Assembly: GCA_902462475.1 (NCBI GenBank) | Contig: CABQCB010000018.1 | Span: forward strand, 1-15,784 | Reading direction: 5' to 3' | DNA from: an uncultured Oscillibacter sp. | Lineage (GTDB): Bacteria > Bacillota_A > Clostridia > Oscillospirales > Oscillospiraceae | Length of the DNA: 15,784 nt | Shown: positions 1 to 5,467 of the stretch, piece by piece | Layout: each line of letters begins with the position of its first letter | Position numbering within the stretch: position 1 is the stretch's first letter | Notes under the pieces: generated by a model | The model's database searches: none | The model's input: only the letters and a program-made list of their open reading frames with translations | What the model was told of the DNA's origin: nothing | Position numbers and translations under genes: made by a program

Positions 1-773
1 CCGCCGATCTCCAGCCAGCGGCAGCGGACTGCCAGCAGCAGACCGCCCCGCATGCCTACGGACCGGTACGGCAGCAGTGAAAAATGAAGCTGCGGTGCCG
101 CACGGCACAGCTGCTCCAAAACATCTGCCGGGTGCTCCAATGCTTCCCGGGCCAGGAGCTTGCGGACCTTCTCGGGAAGTGCCCGGTCCAAAGCGCCCGG
201 GGCCGCTACCAGCACGGCCTCGCCGGTGACCGGATCGCTCAGGGCGCTGCCTGTGTCCAGCAGCACCGTCAGCCGGATCGTCTCGTCTCCCAGACAGACG
301 GTCGCGGACAGCAGTTCCTGGCGCACCCGGTGCCGGGCCGCTGCGCGGAAGATCCAGGCCAGTACGGCGTAGGCGGCGGTGGCGCCCAAAAGCAGGGTCC
401 GGGCGTCGGCGTCCGTATAAAAGATGCCGTTGACCACCGGTACGCCGCCGGTCAGCAGCCCCAGACCCAGCACGCAGCCTGCCATGGCACAGGAGACCGC
501 AAACAGCAGCACGGTCAGCCGCAGCAGATGCGCCTGCCCGCCGAACACTGCCACGGACAGCAGAACACCTGCGGCTACTTTTACCGGGCCGGCGCCCAGA
601 AACCCAAGACCCGGCAGAAAGACCGCCACCGCATAGGCACCGCCCAAGAGAGCACCCAGCAGGCATCGGCGACGCCGCAGGGGGACGCCTGCAAGACGCG
701 CCGTGCCCAGCAGCATCAGATAATCCATGATGCTGTTGAGCACGAACACGCTGTCCACATACACCACCGTCAT
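1..773 (-). CDS. spoIIGA: Sigma-E processing peptidase SpoIIGA (partial, C-terminus beyond left edge)
   Basis: This is the membrane aspartic protease that activates pro-sigma-E in the mother cell during sporulation. About 257 residues are visible. The N-terminus (VYVDSVFVLNSIMDYLML) and several hydrophobic segments up to about residue 142 match the SpoIIGA membrane domain. The catalytic aspartate is in LLDTGSALSDP (D173-T174-G175), the single DTG motif of the family. The ATG at 773 has an AAGGGGG Shine-Dalgarno about 7 bases upstream; the other nearby ATG (780) is out of frame. The 3' end is cut by the window edge. In sporulating Firmicutes the sigma-E gene normally follows, so it is expected just to the left. 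Identification is by family motif and layout. Confidence 0.93.
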   Translation of the reverse strand, partial: MTVVYVDSVFVLNSIMDYLMLLGTARLAGVPLRRRRCLLGALLGGAYAVAVFLPGLGFLGAGPVKVAAGVLLSVAVFGGQAHLLRLTVLLFAVSCAMAGCVLGLGLLTGGVPVVNGIFYTDADARTLLLGATAAYAVLAWIFRAAARHRVRQELLSATVCLGDETIRLTVLLDTGSALSDPVTGEAVLVAAPGALDRALPEKVRKLLAREALEHPADVLEQLCRAAPQLHFSLLPYRSVGMRGGLLLAVRCRWLEIG

Positions 774-798
774 GGCCCATCCCCCTTTCCAGAACAGT

Positions 799-833
799 AT
801 TATAGGGCAGGTCCGCCGGAAAAACCGTCGCAA
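799..833 (-). promoter_or_regulatory. Putative spoIIGA promoter with long spacing and a Spo0A-like box
   Basis: On the minus strand a perfect TATAAT (804-799) lies about 25 bases before the spoIIGA start. The only -35-like hexamer is TTGCGA (833-828), 23 bases upstream instead of 17. It overlaps TGCGACG (832-826), a 5/7 match to the Spo0A box in the orientation TTCGACA. The Bacillus spoIIG promoter also has an over-long spacer with Spo0A boxes over the -35. The -10 is seen directly; Spo0A control is inference. Confidence 0.5.
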
Positions 834-840
834 AAGGGGC

Positions 841-873
841 AAAGAAAAGGCGGACGCAAACGCGTCCGCCTTT
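841..873 (-). terminator. Rho-independent terminator downstream of the DUF951/small membrane protein pair
   Basis: A 12-bp perfect stem (846-857 with 862-873, core GGCGGACGC/GCGTCCGCC) has a 4-base loop. Read on the minus strand it is followed by TTTTCTTT. It ends the two-gene transcript from 1167 and separates it from the spoIIGA promoter. Confidence 0.85.
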
Positions 874-886
874 GGAGTTATCCATC

Positions 887-976
887 TTATATGTAGGGGA
901 ACAGCACAGAGGCCAGCAGCGCAATGATCATCACGCCTACCAGCGCCAGTGCTACGACCCTGGTCATCTTGTTCAT
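887..976 (-). CDS. 29-residue single-pass membrane peptide (possibly Prli42/DUF4044-like)
   Basis: A very small gene: a short basic N-terminus (MNKMTR) and then one hydrophobic helix (about residues 6-25) ending FPYI. The start at 976 has GGAGGGAAC upstream and overlaps the stop of the DUF951 gene as ATGA, suggesting translational coupling. It is followed by a strong terminator. Length and layout (basic N-terminus, one helix beginning RVV) resemble the small Firmicute membrane protein Prli42 (DUF4044), which anchors the stressosome in Listeria. That link is a guess from pattern, not an established homology. The RBS, overlap and terminator make a real gene likely. Confidence 0.7.
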   Translation of the reverse strand: MNKMTRVVALALVGVMIIALLASVLFPYI

Positions 977-1167
977 TTTGTTCCCTCCCCGCCGGATAAA
1001 ATCTTTTTGATGCTCTTTTCCGCCTTGCTTCTGGGGATCATCAGCTCGTGGCCGCAGCCAAGGCAGCGGAGCTTGATATCCATTCCCACCCGCAGGATCT
1101 CCCATTGGGTACTTCCGCAGGGATGGGGCTTTTTCAGCTCCACCCGGTCATGCAGATGCAATTCCAT
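973..1167 (-). CDS. DUF951 domain-containing protein
   Basis: A complete 64-residue protein matching the DUF951 family, small conserved Firmicute proteins of unknown function. Diagnostic parts are VELKKPHPCGS near residue 10, WEILRVGMDIKLRCLGCGH in the middle, and a basic C-terminal end. The cysteines (PCGS and CLGCGH) could bind a metal, which is inference. The start at 1167 has a textbook AGGAGGA site 5 bases upstream. It is the first gene of a two-gene unit, overlapping the next small gene by 4 bases. Confidence 0.9.
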   Translation of the reverse strand: MELHLHDRVELKKPHPCGSTQWEILRVGMDIKLRCLGCGHELMIPRSKAEKSIKKILSGGEGTK

Positions 1168-1199
1168 CTTTGTCCTCCTGTCAAGCCCGGCTTTCCCGC

Positions 1200-1228
1200 C
1201 GCATAGAATAGAATCAAAACGCCGTCAA
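1200..1228 (-). promoter_or_regulatory. Putative sigma-A promoter for the DUF951 gene
   Basis: On the minus strand TTGACG (1228-1223) is followed after exactly 17 bases by TATGCG (1205-1200), giving a leader of about 25 bases to the ATG at 1167. The -35 is good and the -10 is weak. Confidence 0.4.
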
Positions 1229-1252
1229 AACGGCAGATAGGATGCGTGGCAT

Positions 1253-2014
1253 ATGCCGGAAAACATTTTATTTCCCCCGGAGGGGCTGACGCCCCAACCG
1301 GCCTTTTCCATTTCGTCCCTCCGCGACGCCATGGAGCGTGGTGATGTGTTGGAGGCGGTGGCACAGCGGTGCGACCCCCAGCAAAATCTTCGCCTCTCCC
1401 TGGGACCGGTGGCCGGAATACTGCCCAGAGCGGAGGCCCTCTCCCCTTGGATCAGCGGCGCGGAACGAGAAATATCTGTGATTTCAAAAGTTGGAAAGCA
1501 AATATGCTTTACAGTCACTTCCCTGGAAAGCGATGAAAAAGGTGCGCCGGTGGCCCAGCTTTCCCGCCGCATCCCCCAGGAGCAGGCGCTGGAGGCGCTG
1601 CTGAAGCTGCCGCCGGGGGCGGTGGTAGCGGCCCGGGTGACACACCTTGCGCCGTTCGGAGCGTTTTTGGACATTGGCCGCGGCGTGGTTGCCATGCTGC
1701 CCATCGAACAGATCTCGGTGGCCCGGATCTCTCATCCGAAGGACCGTTTCCAAGTGGGGCAGAAGATCCTGGCCGCGGTGCTCTCCACCGATCAGGATAA
1801 GCGGCGCCTGACCATGACCCACAAGGAGCTGCTGGGCACTTGGATGGAAAACGCCAGTTGGTTCACGCCAGGCGAGACGGTACGCGGTATCGTCCGCAGC
1901 GTGAAGGAATACGGCAGCTTCATCGAACTGACACCGAACCTGTCGGGCCTTGCGGACGCGCGGGACGGCCTTTCGTGTCTGTATACGTCAAAAGCATCCG
2001 TCCCGAGCGTATGA
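1253..2014 (+). CDS. S1 RNA-binding domain protein (30S ribosomal protein S1-like), frameshifted near its 3' end
   Basis: The readable frame gives 253 residues, of which about the first 241 look genuine. After an N-terminal region beginning MPENILFPPEGL there are two S1 (OB-fold) RNA-binding domains. The first, about residues 121-189, contains GAFLDIGRGVVAMLP and RRLTMTHKELLG; the second starts near 206 with VRGIVRSVKEYGSFIELTPN. Past GLADARDGLS (residue 241, base 1975) the frame drifts into an unrelated tail and stops. The expected continuation lies in another frame at 1975-2172. The start follows AGATAGGA about 10 bases upstream, a modest site. Family members of this short S1 type are common in clostridia and presumed to bind RNA or ribosomes. 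The gene is either broken by a small deletion or affected by a sequence error. Confidence 0.75.
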   Translation: MPENILFPPEGLTPQPAFSISSLRDAMERGDVLEAVAQRCDPQQNLRLSLGPVAGILPRAEALSPWISGAEREISVISKVGKQICFTVTSLESDEKGAPVAQLSRRIPQEQALEALLKLPPGAVVAARVTHLAPFGAFLDIGRGVVAMLPIEQISVARISHPKDRFQVGQKILAAVLSTDQDKRRLTMTHKELLGTWMENASWFTPGETVRGIVRSVKEYGSFIELTPNLSGLADARDGLSCLYTSKASVPSV

Positions 2015-2172
2015 AGATCAAGCTGCAAATCATTGAGCGTCTTCCGCCTGATCCCACTCCTCCGCCGCTGCGGTATCAGATCACCGACGGGGTGCTGGAG
2101 CACTGGGTCTATTCCCCGCCCAACTACACGGGCACGCCGGTGGAGACAGTATTCAAAGCGGCTCTCCCTTGA
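1975..2172 (+). pseudogene. Out-of-frame C-terminal part of the S1-domain protein
   Basis: About 65 codons starting VSVYVKSIRPERMK finish the second S1 domain and give a tail with ITDGVLEHWVYSPP and VETVF. This fits directly after GLADARDGLS of the upstream frame, apart from a few missing residues. The shift needs a loss of 1+3n bases (or equivalent) near 1970-1978. The reading frame stays open to a TGA at 2172, overlapping the 3' end of the convergent rarA fragment by 20 bases. There is no start or RBS of its own, so it is a displaced gene end, not a separate gene. Confidence 0.75.
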
Positions 2173-2479
2173 TCTTCTCCCAATAGGCCTTGGCGGCCTG
2201 CTCGGTCTTGTTGTCGCCCCACTCGTAGTATTTCACGTTTTTCAGGGCGTCCGGCAGATACTGCTGGCGGACCCAGCGGTGAGGAAAATCGTGGGGATAG
2301 AGATAGTGCTGCTGGTTATCAAAGCCAGTGGTGTCCGCGTGGACGTTTTGCAGCTGCCGGGGAATGTCCCCGGTCCGGCCCTTCTTCAAATCCGACATGG
2401 CCGCGATGATGGCATTGTGGGCCGTGTTGGATTTGGGCGCCGTGGCCAGCAGGATCGCGGCCTCCGCCAGAGGGAGCCG
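2153..2479 (-). pseudogene. rarA: Out-of-frame C-terminal part of RarA
   Basis: 108 codons continue RarA after a frameshift. RLPLAEAAILLATAPKSN and AHNAIIAAMSDLKKG are typical of the C-terminal oligomerisation region, followed by a tail with HDFPHRWVRQQYLPD. The main rarA frame is correct up to base 2481 (VDAAV), so about seven residues between the halves seem to be missing. Joining 307 + 7 + 108 residues gives about 422, close to the usual RarA length. A deletion of about 20 bases at 2480-2481 would explain the data (inference). No RBS precedes this part. Confidence 0.8.
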
Positions 2480-3401
2480 GCACCGCCGCGTCCACACACG
2501 CCTTGGTGATGGCCATGGCCATGGGATAGGCAAGGCCGATGTCCTCCGCGGCAATGACCAAAAGCCGGCGGCAGGGCGAGAGCAGGTCTCCTGCCTCCAG
2601 CAGCCGGCCCAGATAGTGCACGGCTGCGTCCGGGTCGCTGCCCCGGATGGATTTTTGCAGCGCCGAGAGGATGTCATAGTGGGCGTCTCCATCCCGGTCA
2701 TACCGCATGGCACTGCGCTGCGTGAGCTGTGAAGCATCATCACTTGTCAGCAAAAGTTGGCCGTCCACCGGGCGTGCCGCCTGGCACAAAAGCTCCACGG
2801 CGTTGATGGCCTTGCGCACATCGCCGCCGCAGGACGTGGCGATCTGGAGCGGCACCCCCTCTTCCCAGGTGAGCGGCAGCGGGCTTTGCTGCTGCTCCAG
2901 CCGCAGCGCCCGCAATACCGCCGGCTGAGCCTCCTCGGGCGAGACGGCCTTGAACTCAAACACCGTGCTGCGGGAGAGCAGGGCGCTGTACACATAAAAA
3001 TAGGGGTTTTCCGTGGTGGAGGCGATCAGCGTCAGCGAGCCGTTCTCCATAAATTCCAGAAGGCTTTGCTGCTGCTTTTTATTGAAGTACTGGATCTCGT
3101 CCAGATACAGCAAAATACCGCCCGGGGCCAGCAGTGTGCCCACGTCGGCAATGATGTCCTTGATATCCTGCAAGGACGCCGTGGTGGCGTTGAGCCGGTA
3201 GAGCTTTTTCTGGGTCCGCTGGGCGATGATGTTGGCCACGGTGGTTTTGCCTGTGCCGGAGGGGCCGTAAAACACCATATTGGCTTCCGTACCGTTTTCG
3301 ATCAGGCGACGCAGAACACCGCCCGGGCAGAGCAGATGCTGCTGTCCCACCACCTCGTCCAGCGTGGTGGGGCGGATGGCGTCCGCCAGCGGCTGACGCA
3401 T
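2319..3401 (-). CDS. rarA: Replication-associated recombination protein A (RarA/MgsA AAA+ ATPase), frameshifted
   Basis: RarA is a clamp-loader-like AAA+ ATPase that acts at stalled replication forks. Visible motifs are Walker A GPSGTGKTT (46-54), Walker B LLYLDEIQ (97-104), sensor STTENP (128-133) and the arginine-finger region LLSRSTVFEF (141-150). The clamp-loader-type lid follows, with CGGDVRKAINAVELL. From residue 308 the frame is wrong (PAPSGGGRD...) and it stops at 2319; the true C-terminus is in another frame at 2153-2479. The start at 3401 is chosen because AAGGAGGGA lies 6 bases upstream; longer in-frame starts lack an RBS. The ATPase core is intact, but the conserved C-terminal region is detached, so function is doubtful if the frameshift is real. 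Confidence 0.85.
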   Translation of the reverse strand: MRQPLADAIRPTTLDEVVGQQHLLCPGGVLRRLIENGTEANMVFYGPSGTGKTTVANIIAQRTQKKLYRLNATTASLQDIKDIIADVGTLLAPGGILLYLDEIQYFNKKQQQSLLEFMENGSLTLIASTTENPYFYVYSALLSRSTVFEFKAVSPEEAQPAVLRALRLEQQQSPLPLTWEEGVPLQIATSCGGDVRKAINAVELLCQAARPVDGQLLLTSDDASQLTQRSAMRYDRDGDAHYDILSALQKSIRGSDPDAAVHYLGRLLEAGDLLSPCRRLLVIAAEDIGLAYPMAMAITKACVDAAVPAPSGGGRDPAGHGAQIQHGPQCHHRGHVGFEEGPDRGHSPAAAKRPRGHHWL

Positions 3402-3434
3402 GGCGTTCCCTCCTTTTTGATGATTTGGTAGTAT

Positions 3435-3463
3435 ATCATACCACACTCCTGGGAAGATTTCCA
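3435..3463 (-). promoter_or_regulatory. Putative sigma-A promoter for rarA (extended -10)
   Basis: On the minus strand TGGAAA (3463-3458) is followed after 17 bases by TATGAT (3440-3435), with a TGn extension directly before the -10. The leader to the rarA ATG is about 30 bases. Confidence 0.5.
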
Positions 3464-3470
3464 TGGTTTT

Positions 3471-3499
3471 TTCCCTGGCCTTTTGCCGAAAGGTATGCT
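3471..3499 (+). promoter_or_regulatory. Weak candidate promoter for nth
   Basis: TTCCCT (3471-3476) and TATGCT (3494-3499) are 17 bases apart and 27 bases upstream of the nth start. The -35 matches poorly. It is proposed mainly because rarA is divergent, so nth needs a promoter here. Confidence 0.3.
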
Positions 3500-3525
3500 A
3501 TGCTGTCGGATAAGAGGTGATCGCC

Positions 3526-4176
3526 ATGAAATCCAAGGCCGCCGTCAAGCGGATCATTGAAAAGCTCAAAGAGCGGTATCCGGACGCGCTTTGTTCCCTG
3601 CAATACAAAAAGGACTACGAGCTGCTGTTTGCCGTCCGCCTGTCTGCCCAATGCACCGACGAGCGGGTCAACCAGGTGACCCCGGCCCTTTACGCCCGCT
3701 TCCCCACCCTTGAGAGCTTTGCCCAGGCGGACCCGGCGGAGGTGGGTCAGTACATCCACTCCTGCGGCTTTTATAACGGCAAGGCCCGGGACATCGTGGC
3801 CTGCGCGCAAAAGCTGATCTCTGAGTACGGCGGCAAGGTGCCCGGCACCATGGAGGAGCTGACCGGCCTGCCCGGCGTGGGCAGAAAAACGGCCAATCTG
3901 ATCCTGGGCGACGTATTCGGCCAGGAGGCCTATGTGTGCGATACCCACTGCATCCGCATCACGGGGCGGCTGGGTCTGACGGACGGGACCAAGGACCCCC
4001 TGCAGGCGGAACGCCAGCTGCGGCAGGTGATCCCGCCCAAGGAATCCTCGGACTTCTGCCACCGGATGGTGCTCTTTGGCCGGGAGGTCTGCACCGCCCG
4101 CTCCCCCAAATGTGAGGGGTGCCCGCTGGCGGCTGACTGTGATACCTATAAGAAAAGCAAAAAAGAGAGCCGTTGA
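3526..4176 (+). CDS. nth: Endonuclease III (DNA glycosylase/AP lyase)
   Basis: A complete 216-residue base-excision-repair enzyme that removes oxidised pyrimidines and nicks abasic sites. The helix-hairpin-helix motif LPGVGRKTANLILG carries the catalytic lysine K121; the catalytic aspartate is D139 in VCDTH. The four cysteines of the [4Fe-4S] cluster have the canonical C-X6-C-X2-C-X5-C spacing (C189, C196, C199, C205). The ATG at 3526 is preferred over an in-frame GTG at 3517, because that GTG lies inside the AGAGGTGA ribosome site that serves the ATG. It is transcribed alone, with a terminator immediately downstream. Confidence 0.96.
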   Translation: MKSKAAVKRIIEKLKERYPDALCSLQYKKDYELLFAVRLSAQCTDERVNQVTPALYARFPTLESFAQADPAEVGQYIHSCGFYNGKARDIVACAQKLISEYGGKVPGTMEELTGLPGVGRKTANLILGDVFGQEAYVCDTHCIRITGRLGLTDGTKDPLQAERQLRQVIPPKESSDFCHRMVLFGREVCTARSPKCEGCPLAADCDTYKKSKKESR

Positions 4177-4182
4177 GGTTTG

Positions 4183-4212
4183 GTGCCTGCGCAAAAGCGC
4201 AGGCACTTTTTT
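4183..4212 (+). terminator. Rho-independent terminator after nth
   Basis: A 10-bp perfect stem GTGCCTGCGC/GCGCAGGCAC with an AAAA loop is followed by six T residues, beginning 7 bases after the nth stop. Confidence 0.92.
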
Positions 4213-4223
4213 CGCCCCTGGTG

Positions 4224-4231
4224 CATATACT
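4224..4231 (+). promoter_or_regulatory. Possible -10 element for the three-gene unknown cluster
   Basis: CATATACT sits 12 bases after the nth terminator and 44 bases before the first gene of the cluster. It contains a sigma-A-like TATACT and also matches 7 of 8 positions of the sigma-E -10 consensus CATACAMT as I recall it. No convincing -35 of either type is visible, so the sigma factor cannot be decided. Confidence 0.25.
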
Positions 4232-4275
4232 GTGCTATGGAACACAGCCAATGGACCAAATCGTTAGGAGGAACT

Positions 4276-4533
4276 ATGGACGATCATACCGCACGGCTGG
4301 TGGAGCAGCTGAAAAGCAACCCTGCAATGCTCCAGCGGCTGATGGGCTCCCGGGACGGGCAGGCCCTCTTACAGATGCTGACCCAGGGAGACCGCGGCGC
4401 ATCGCTGCAGCGGGCGGCGCAGGCGGCCGCCCGGGGAAATCCGGGAGAAATGATGCAGATGATGCGCCAGGTCATGAGCACGGCGGAGGGCGCCGCCCTG
4501 GTGGAGCGCATCAATCAGGCGATGCAGAAATAA
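4276..4533 (+). CDS. Uncharacterised 85-residue protein, first gene of a three-gene cluster
   Basis: I do not recognise a named family. The protein is predicted mostly helical and soluble, rich in Gln, Met and Ala, with no signal peptide or membrane segment. Near the N-terminus is SNPAMLQRLM (N15-P16-A17-M18), similar to two segments of the next gene's product. The C-terminal half contains GNPGEMMQMMRQVM and ends ERINQAMQK. The start is strong: AGGAGGAAC lies just before the ATG at 4276; longer upstream starts lack an RBS and overlap the terminator. It lies 30 bases before the next gene and is probably co-transcribed with it. Confidence 0.75.
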   Translation: MDDHTARLVEQLKSNPAMLQRLMGSRDGQALLQMLTQGDRGASLQRAAQAAARGNPGEMMQMMRQVMSTAEGAALVERINQAMQK

Positions 4534-4563
4534 CGCTCTGAGCGGGAAAGGCGGCGCAGACCC

Positions 4564-4944
4564 ATGGCCGAATTTGATGAAAAGCTCAATCAGATCCTCT
4601 CCGATCCGGGAGCCATGGCGCAGATCATGCAGCTGGCCCAGTCCCTGGGCGGCGACACATCCTCGCCGCCTTCCCCGCCTCCGGCCTCATCCAGCCAGCC
4701 CTCCGGGGACAATGGCGCTTCCCTGCTGTCCTCCCTGGCCGGCGGGATCGACCCGGCCATGCTCACCAAGCTTTTGCCGCTGGTGCGGGAGCTGGGCGGC
4801 AAGCAGGACAGCAATGCCCGGGCGCTGCTGTACGCCCTGCGGCCCTATCTGAAGGAAGAACGGCAGGAGAAGGTGGAGCGGGCACTGCAGCTGGCCCGGC
4901 TGTTTCATCTGGGCAAGACACTGCTGGCCCAGTGGGAGGGATGA
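4564..4944 (+). CDS. Uncharacterised 126-residue protein, second gene of the cluster
   Basis: Function unknown. There are three parts. A helical N-terminus (1-30) has SDPGAMAQIMQL. A Ser/Pro-rich low-complexity linker spans about 33-50. A helical C-terminal domain (51-126) starts GGIDPAMLTKLLPLVRELGG and continues with ALLYALRPYLKEERQEKVER. The N-terminal and C-terminal DP-A-M segments resemble each other and the N-terminus of the preceding product, suggesting internal or gene duplication. The ribosome site (GGAAAGGCGG) is weaker than its neighbours', so coupling to the upstream gene is possible. I recall similar uncharacterised proteins in clostridia, but cannot cite a family name. Confidence 0.75.
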   Translation: MAEFDEKLNQILSDPGAMAQIMQLAQSLGGDTSSPPSPPPASSSQPSGDNGASLLSSLAGGIDPAMLTKLLPLVRELGGKQDSNARALLYALRPYLKEERQEKVERALQLARLFHLGKTLLAQWEG

Positions 4945-4947
4945 TGG

Positions 4948-5319
4948 ATGTACAACCGCTATATCCGAAACGACAACGGTACATACACCCGCGTTCCCCA
5001 GGAGGACGCGCCGCCTGGGGGGGATGCCGCTCGGACCCGGCACCCGGATGGAGAATCCGACCACCGCCCGCCCTTTGAGAAGCCCCGGGAGGAAAATAGT
5101 CGGGACCCACGGCATGAACCGCACGCACAGGCCTCCTCACCTTTTGGCGGCCGCATGACGGACGCGCTGTCCGACACCCTGCGTCATGCGCTGGACCATC
5201 TGCACCTGGAGCATGTGGACACCGGAGACCTTTTGATCCTGGTACTGCTGTTTTTGCTGTTTCGGGAGGATGCGGACGAGGAGCTGCTGGTGGCTCTTGG
5301 ATTGCTTTTGATTTTGTAA
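4948..5319 (+). CDS. Uncharacterised 123-residue protein with hydrophobic C-terminus, third gene of the cluster
   Basis: Function unknown. The N-terminus MYNRYIRNDNGTYTRVPQED is followed by a long hydrophilic Pro/Asp/Arg/His-rich stretch (about 20-68) that is probably disordered. A short amphipathic region follows, with LSDTLRHALDHLHLEHVDTG. The end is very hydrophobic: DLLILVLLFLLF (94-105), an acidic break REDADEE, and LLVALGLLLIL (113-123). This suggests C-terminal membrane association. The start is 3 bases after the previous stop, with GGGAGGG upstream, so the two genes are coupled. A terminator follows directly. Confidence 0.75.
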   Translation: MYNRYIRNDNGTYTRVPQEDAPPGGDAARTRHPDGESDHRPPFEKPREENSRDPRHEPHAQASSPFGGRMTDALSDTLRHALDHLHLEHVDTGDLLILVLLFLLFREDADEELLVALGLLLIL

Positions 5320-5320
5320 A

Positions 5321-5357
5321 GCCGCCTCGCGCTTTCCGGCGCGAAGCGGCTCCTTTT
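5321..5357 (+). terminator. Rho-independent terminator after the three-gene cluster
   Basis: The hairpin pairs GCCGC and CGCGC (5321-5332) with GCGCG and GCGGC (5339-5350), with one 2x2 internal mismatch, and is followed by TCCTTTTT. It starts one base after the stop codon. Confidence 0.88.
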
Positions 5358-5372
5358 TGTGGCAAGAGGGAA

Positions 5373-5401
5373 TTGCACTTTCCATCCGCCCATGCTATAC
5401 T
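5373..5401 (+). promoter_or_regulatory. Sigma-A promoter for the trpS-tagO-wecB operon
   Basis: TTGCAC (5373-5378), a 17-base spacer and TATACT (5396-5401): five of six matches at both -35 and -10. It lies just after the previous terminator. Predicted transcription start is about 5408, giving a leader of about 60 bases. Confidence 0.85.
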
Positions 5402-5414
5402 ATAAAAGTTAAAT

Positions 5415-5446
5415 TGCCGTTTTGCGCCCACAGGGGTGGGACGGCA
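5415..5446 (+). promoter_or_regulatory. Hairpin in the trpS leader
   Basis: Within the predicted 60-base leader, TGCCGT (5415-5420) can pair with ACGGCA (5441-5446), and CCCAC (5427-5431) with GTGGG (5436-5440), giving a bulged hairpin. No T tract follows, so it is not a terminator. The leader is too short for a full T-box. It ends 10 bases before the GAGGTGG ribosome site; a regulatory role is only possible. Confidence 0.4.
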
Positions 5447-5467
5447 TTGATTTTGAGGTGGAATACA

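Noticed and set aside
84..896. Long plus-strand open frame opposite spoIIGA
   Set aside because: The protein is low-complexity Gln/His/Arg-rich, typical of the reverse strand of a GC-rich gene; the minus strand encodes a clear SpoIIGA.
1221..1234. Small inverted repeat GCCGT/ACGGC upstream of the S1 gene
   Set aside because: The stem is only 5 bp, has no T tract, and overlaps the putative -35 of the DUF951 promoter; probably chance.
1968..1980. Programmed ribosomal frameshift in the S1 gene
   Set aside because: No slippery X XXY YYZ heptamer is present at the join, and several expected codons appear to be absent, which slippage cannot explain.
5430..5450. T-box-like string AGGGGTGGGACGGC before trpS
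   Set aside because: It resembles the T-box core AGGGTGGNACCGCG only partly. The leader from the promoter is about 60 bases, too short for stem I and the specifier loop, and no terminator/antiterminator pair follows.
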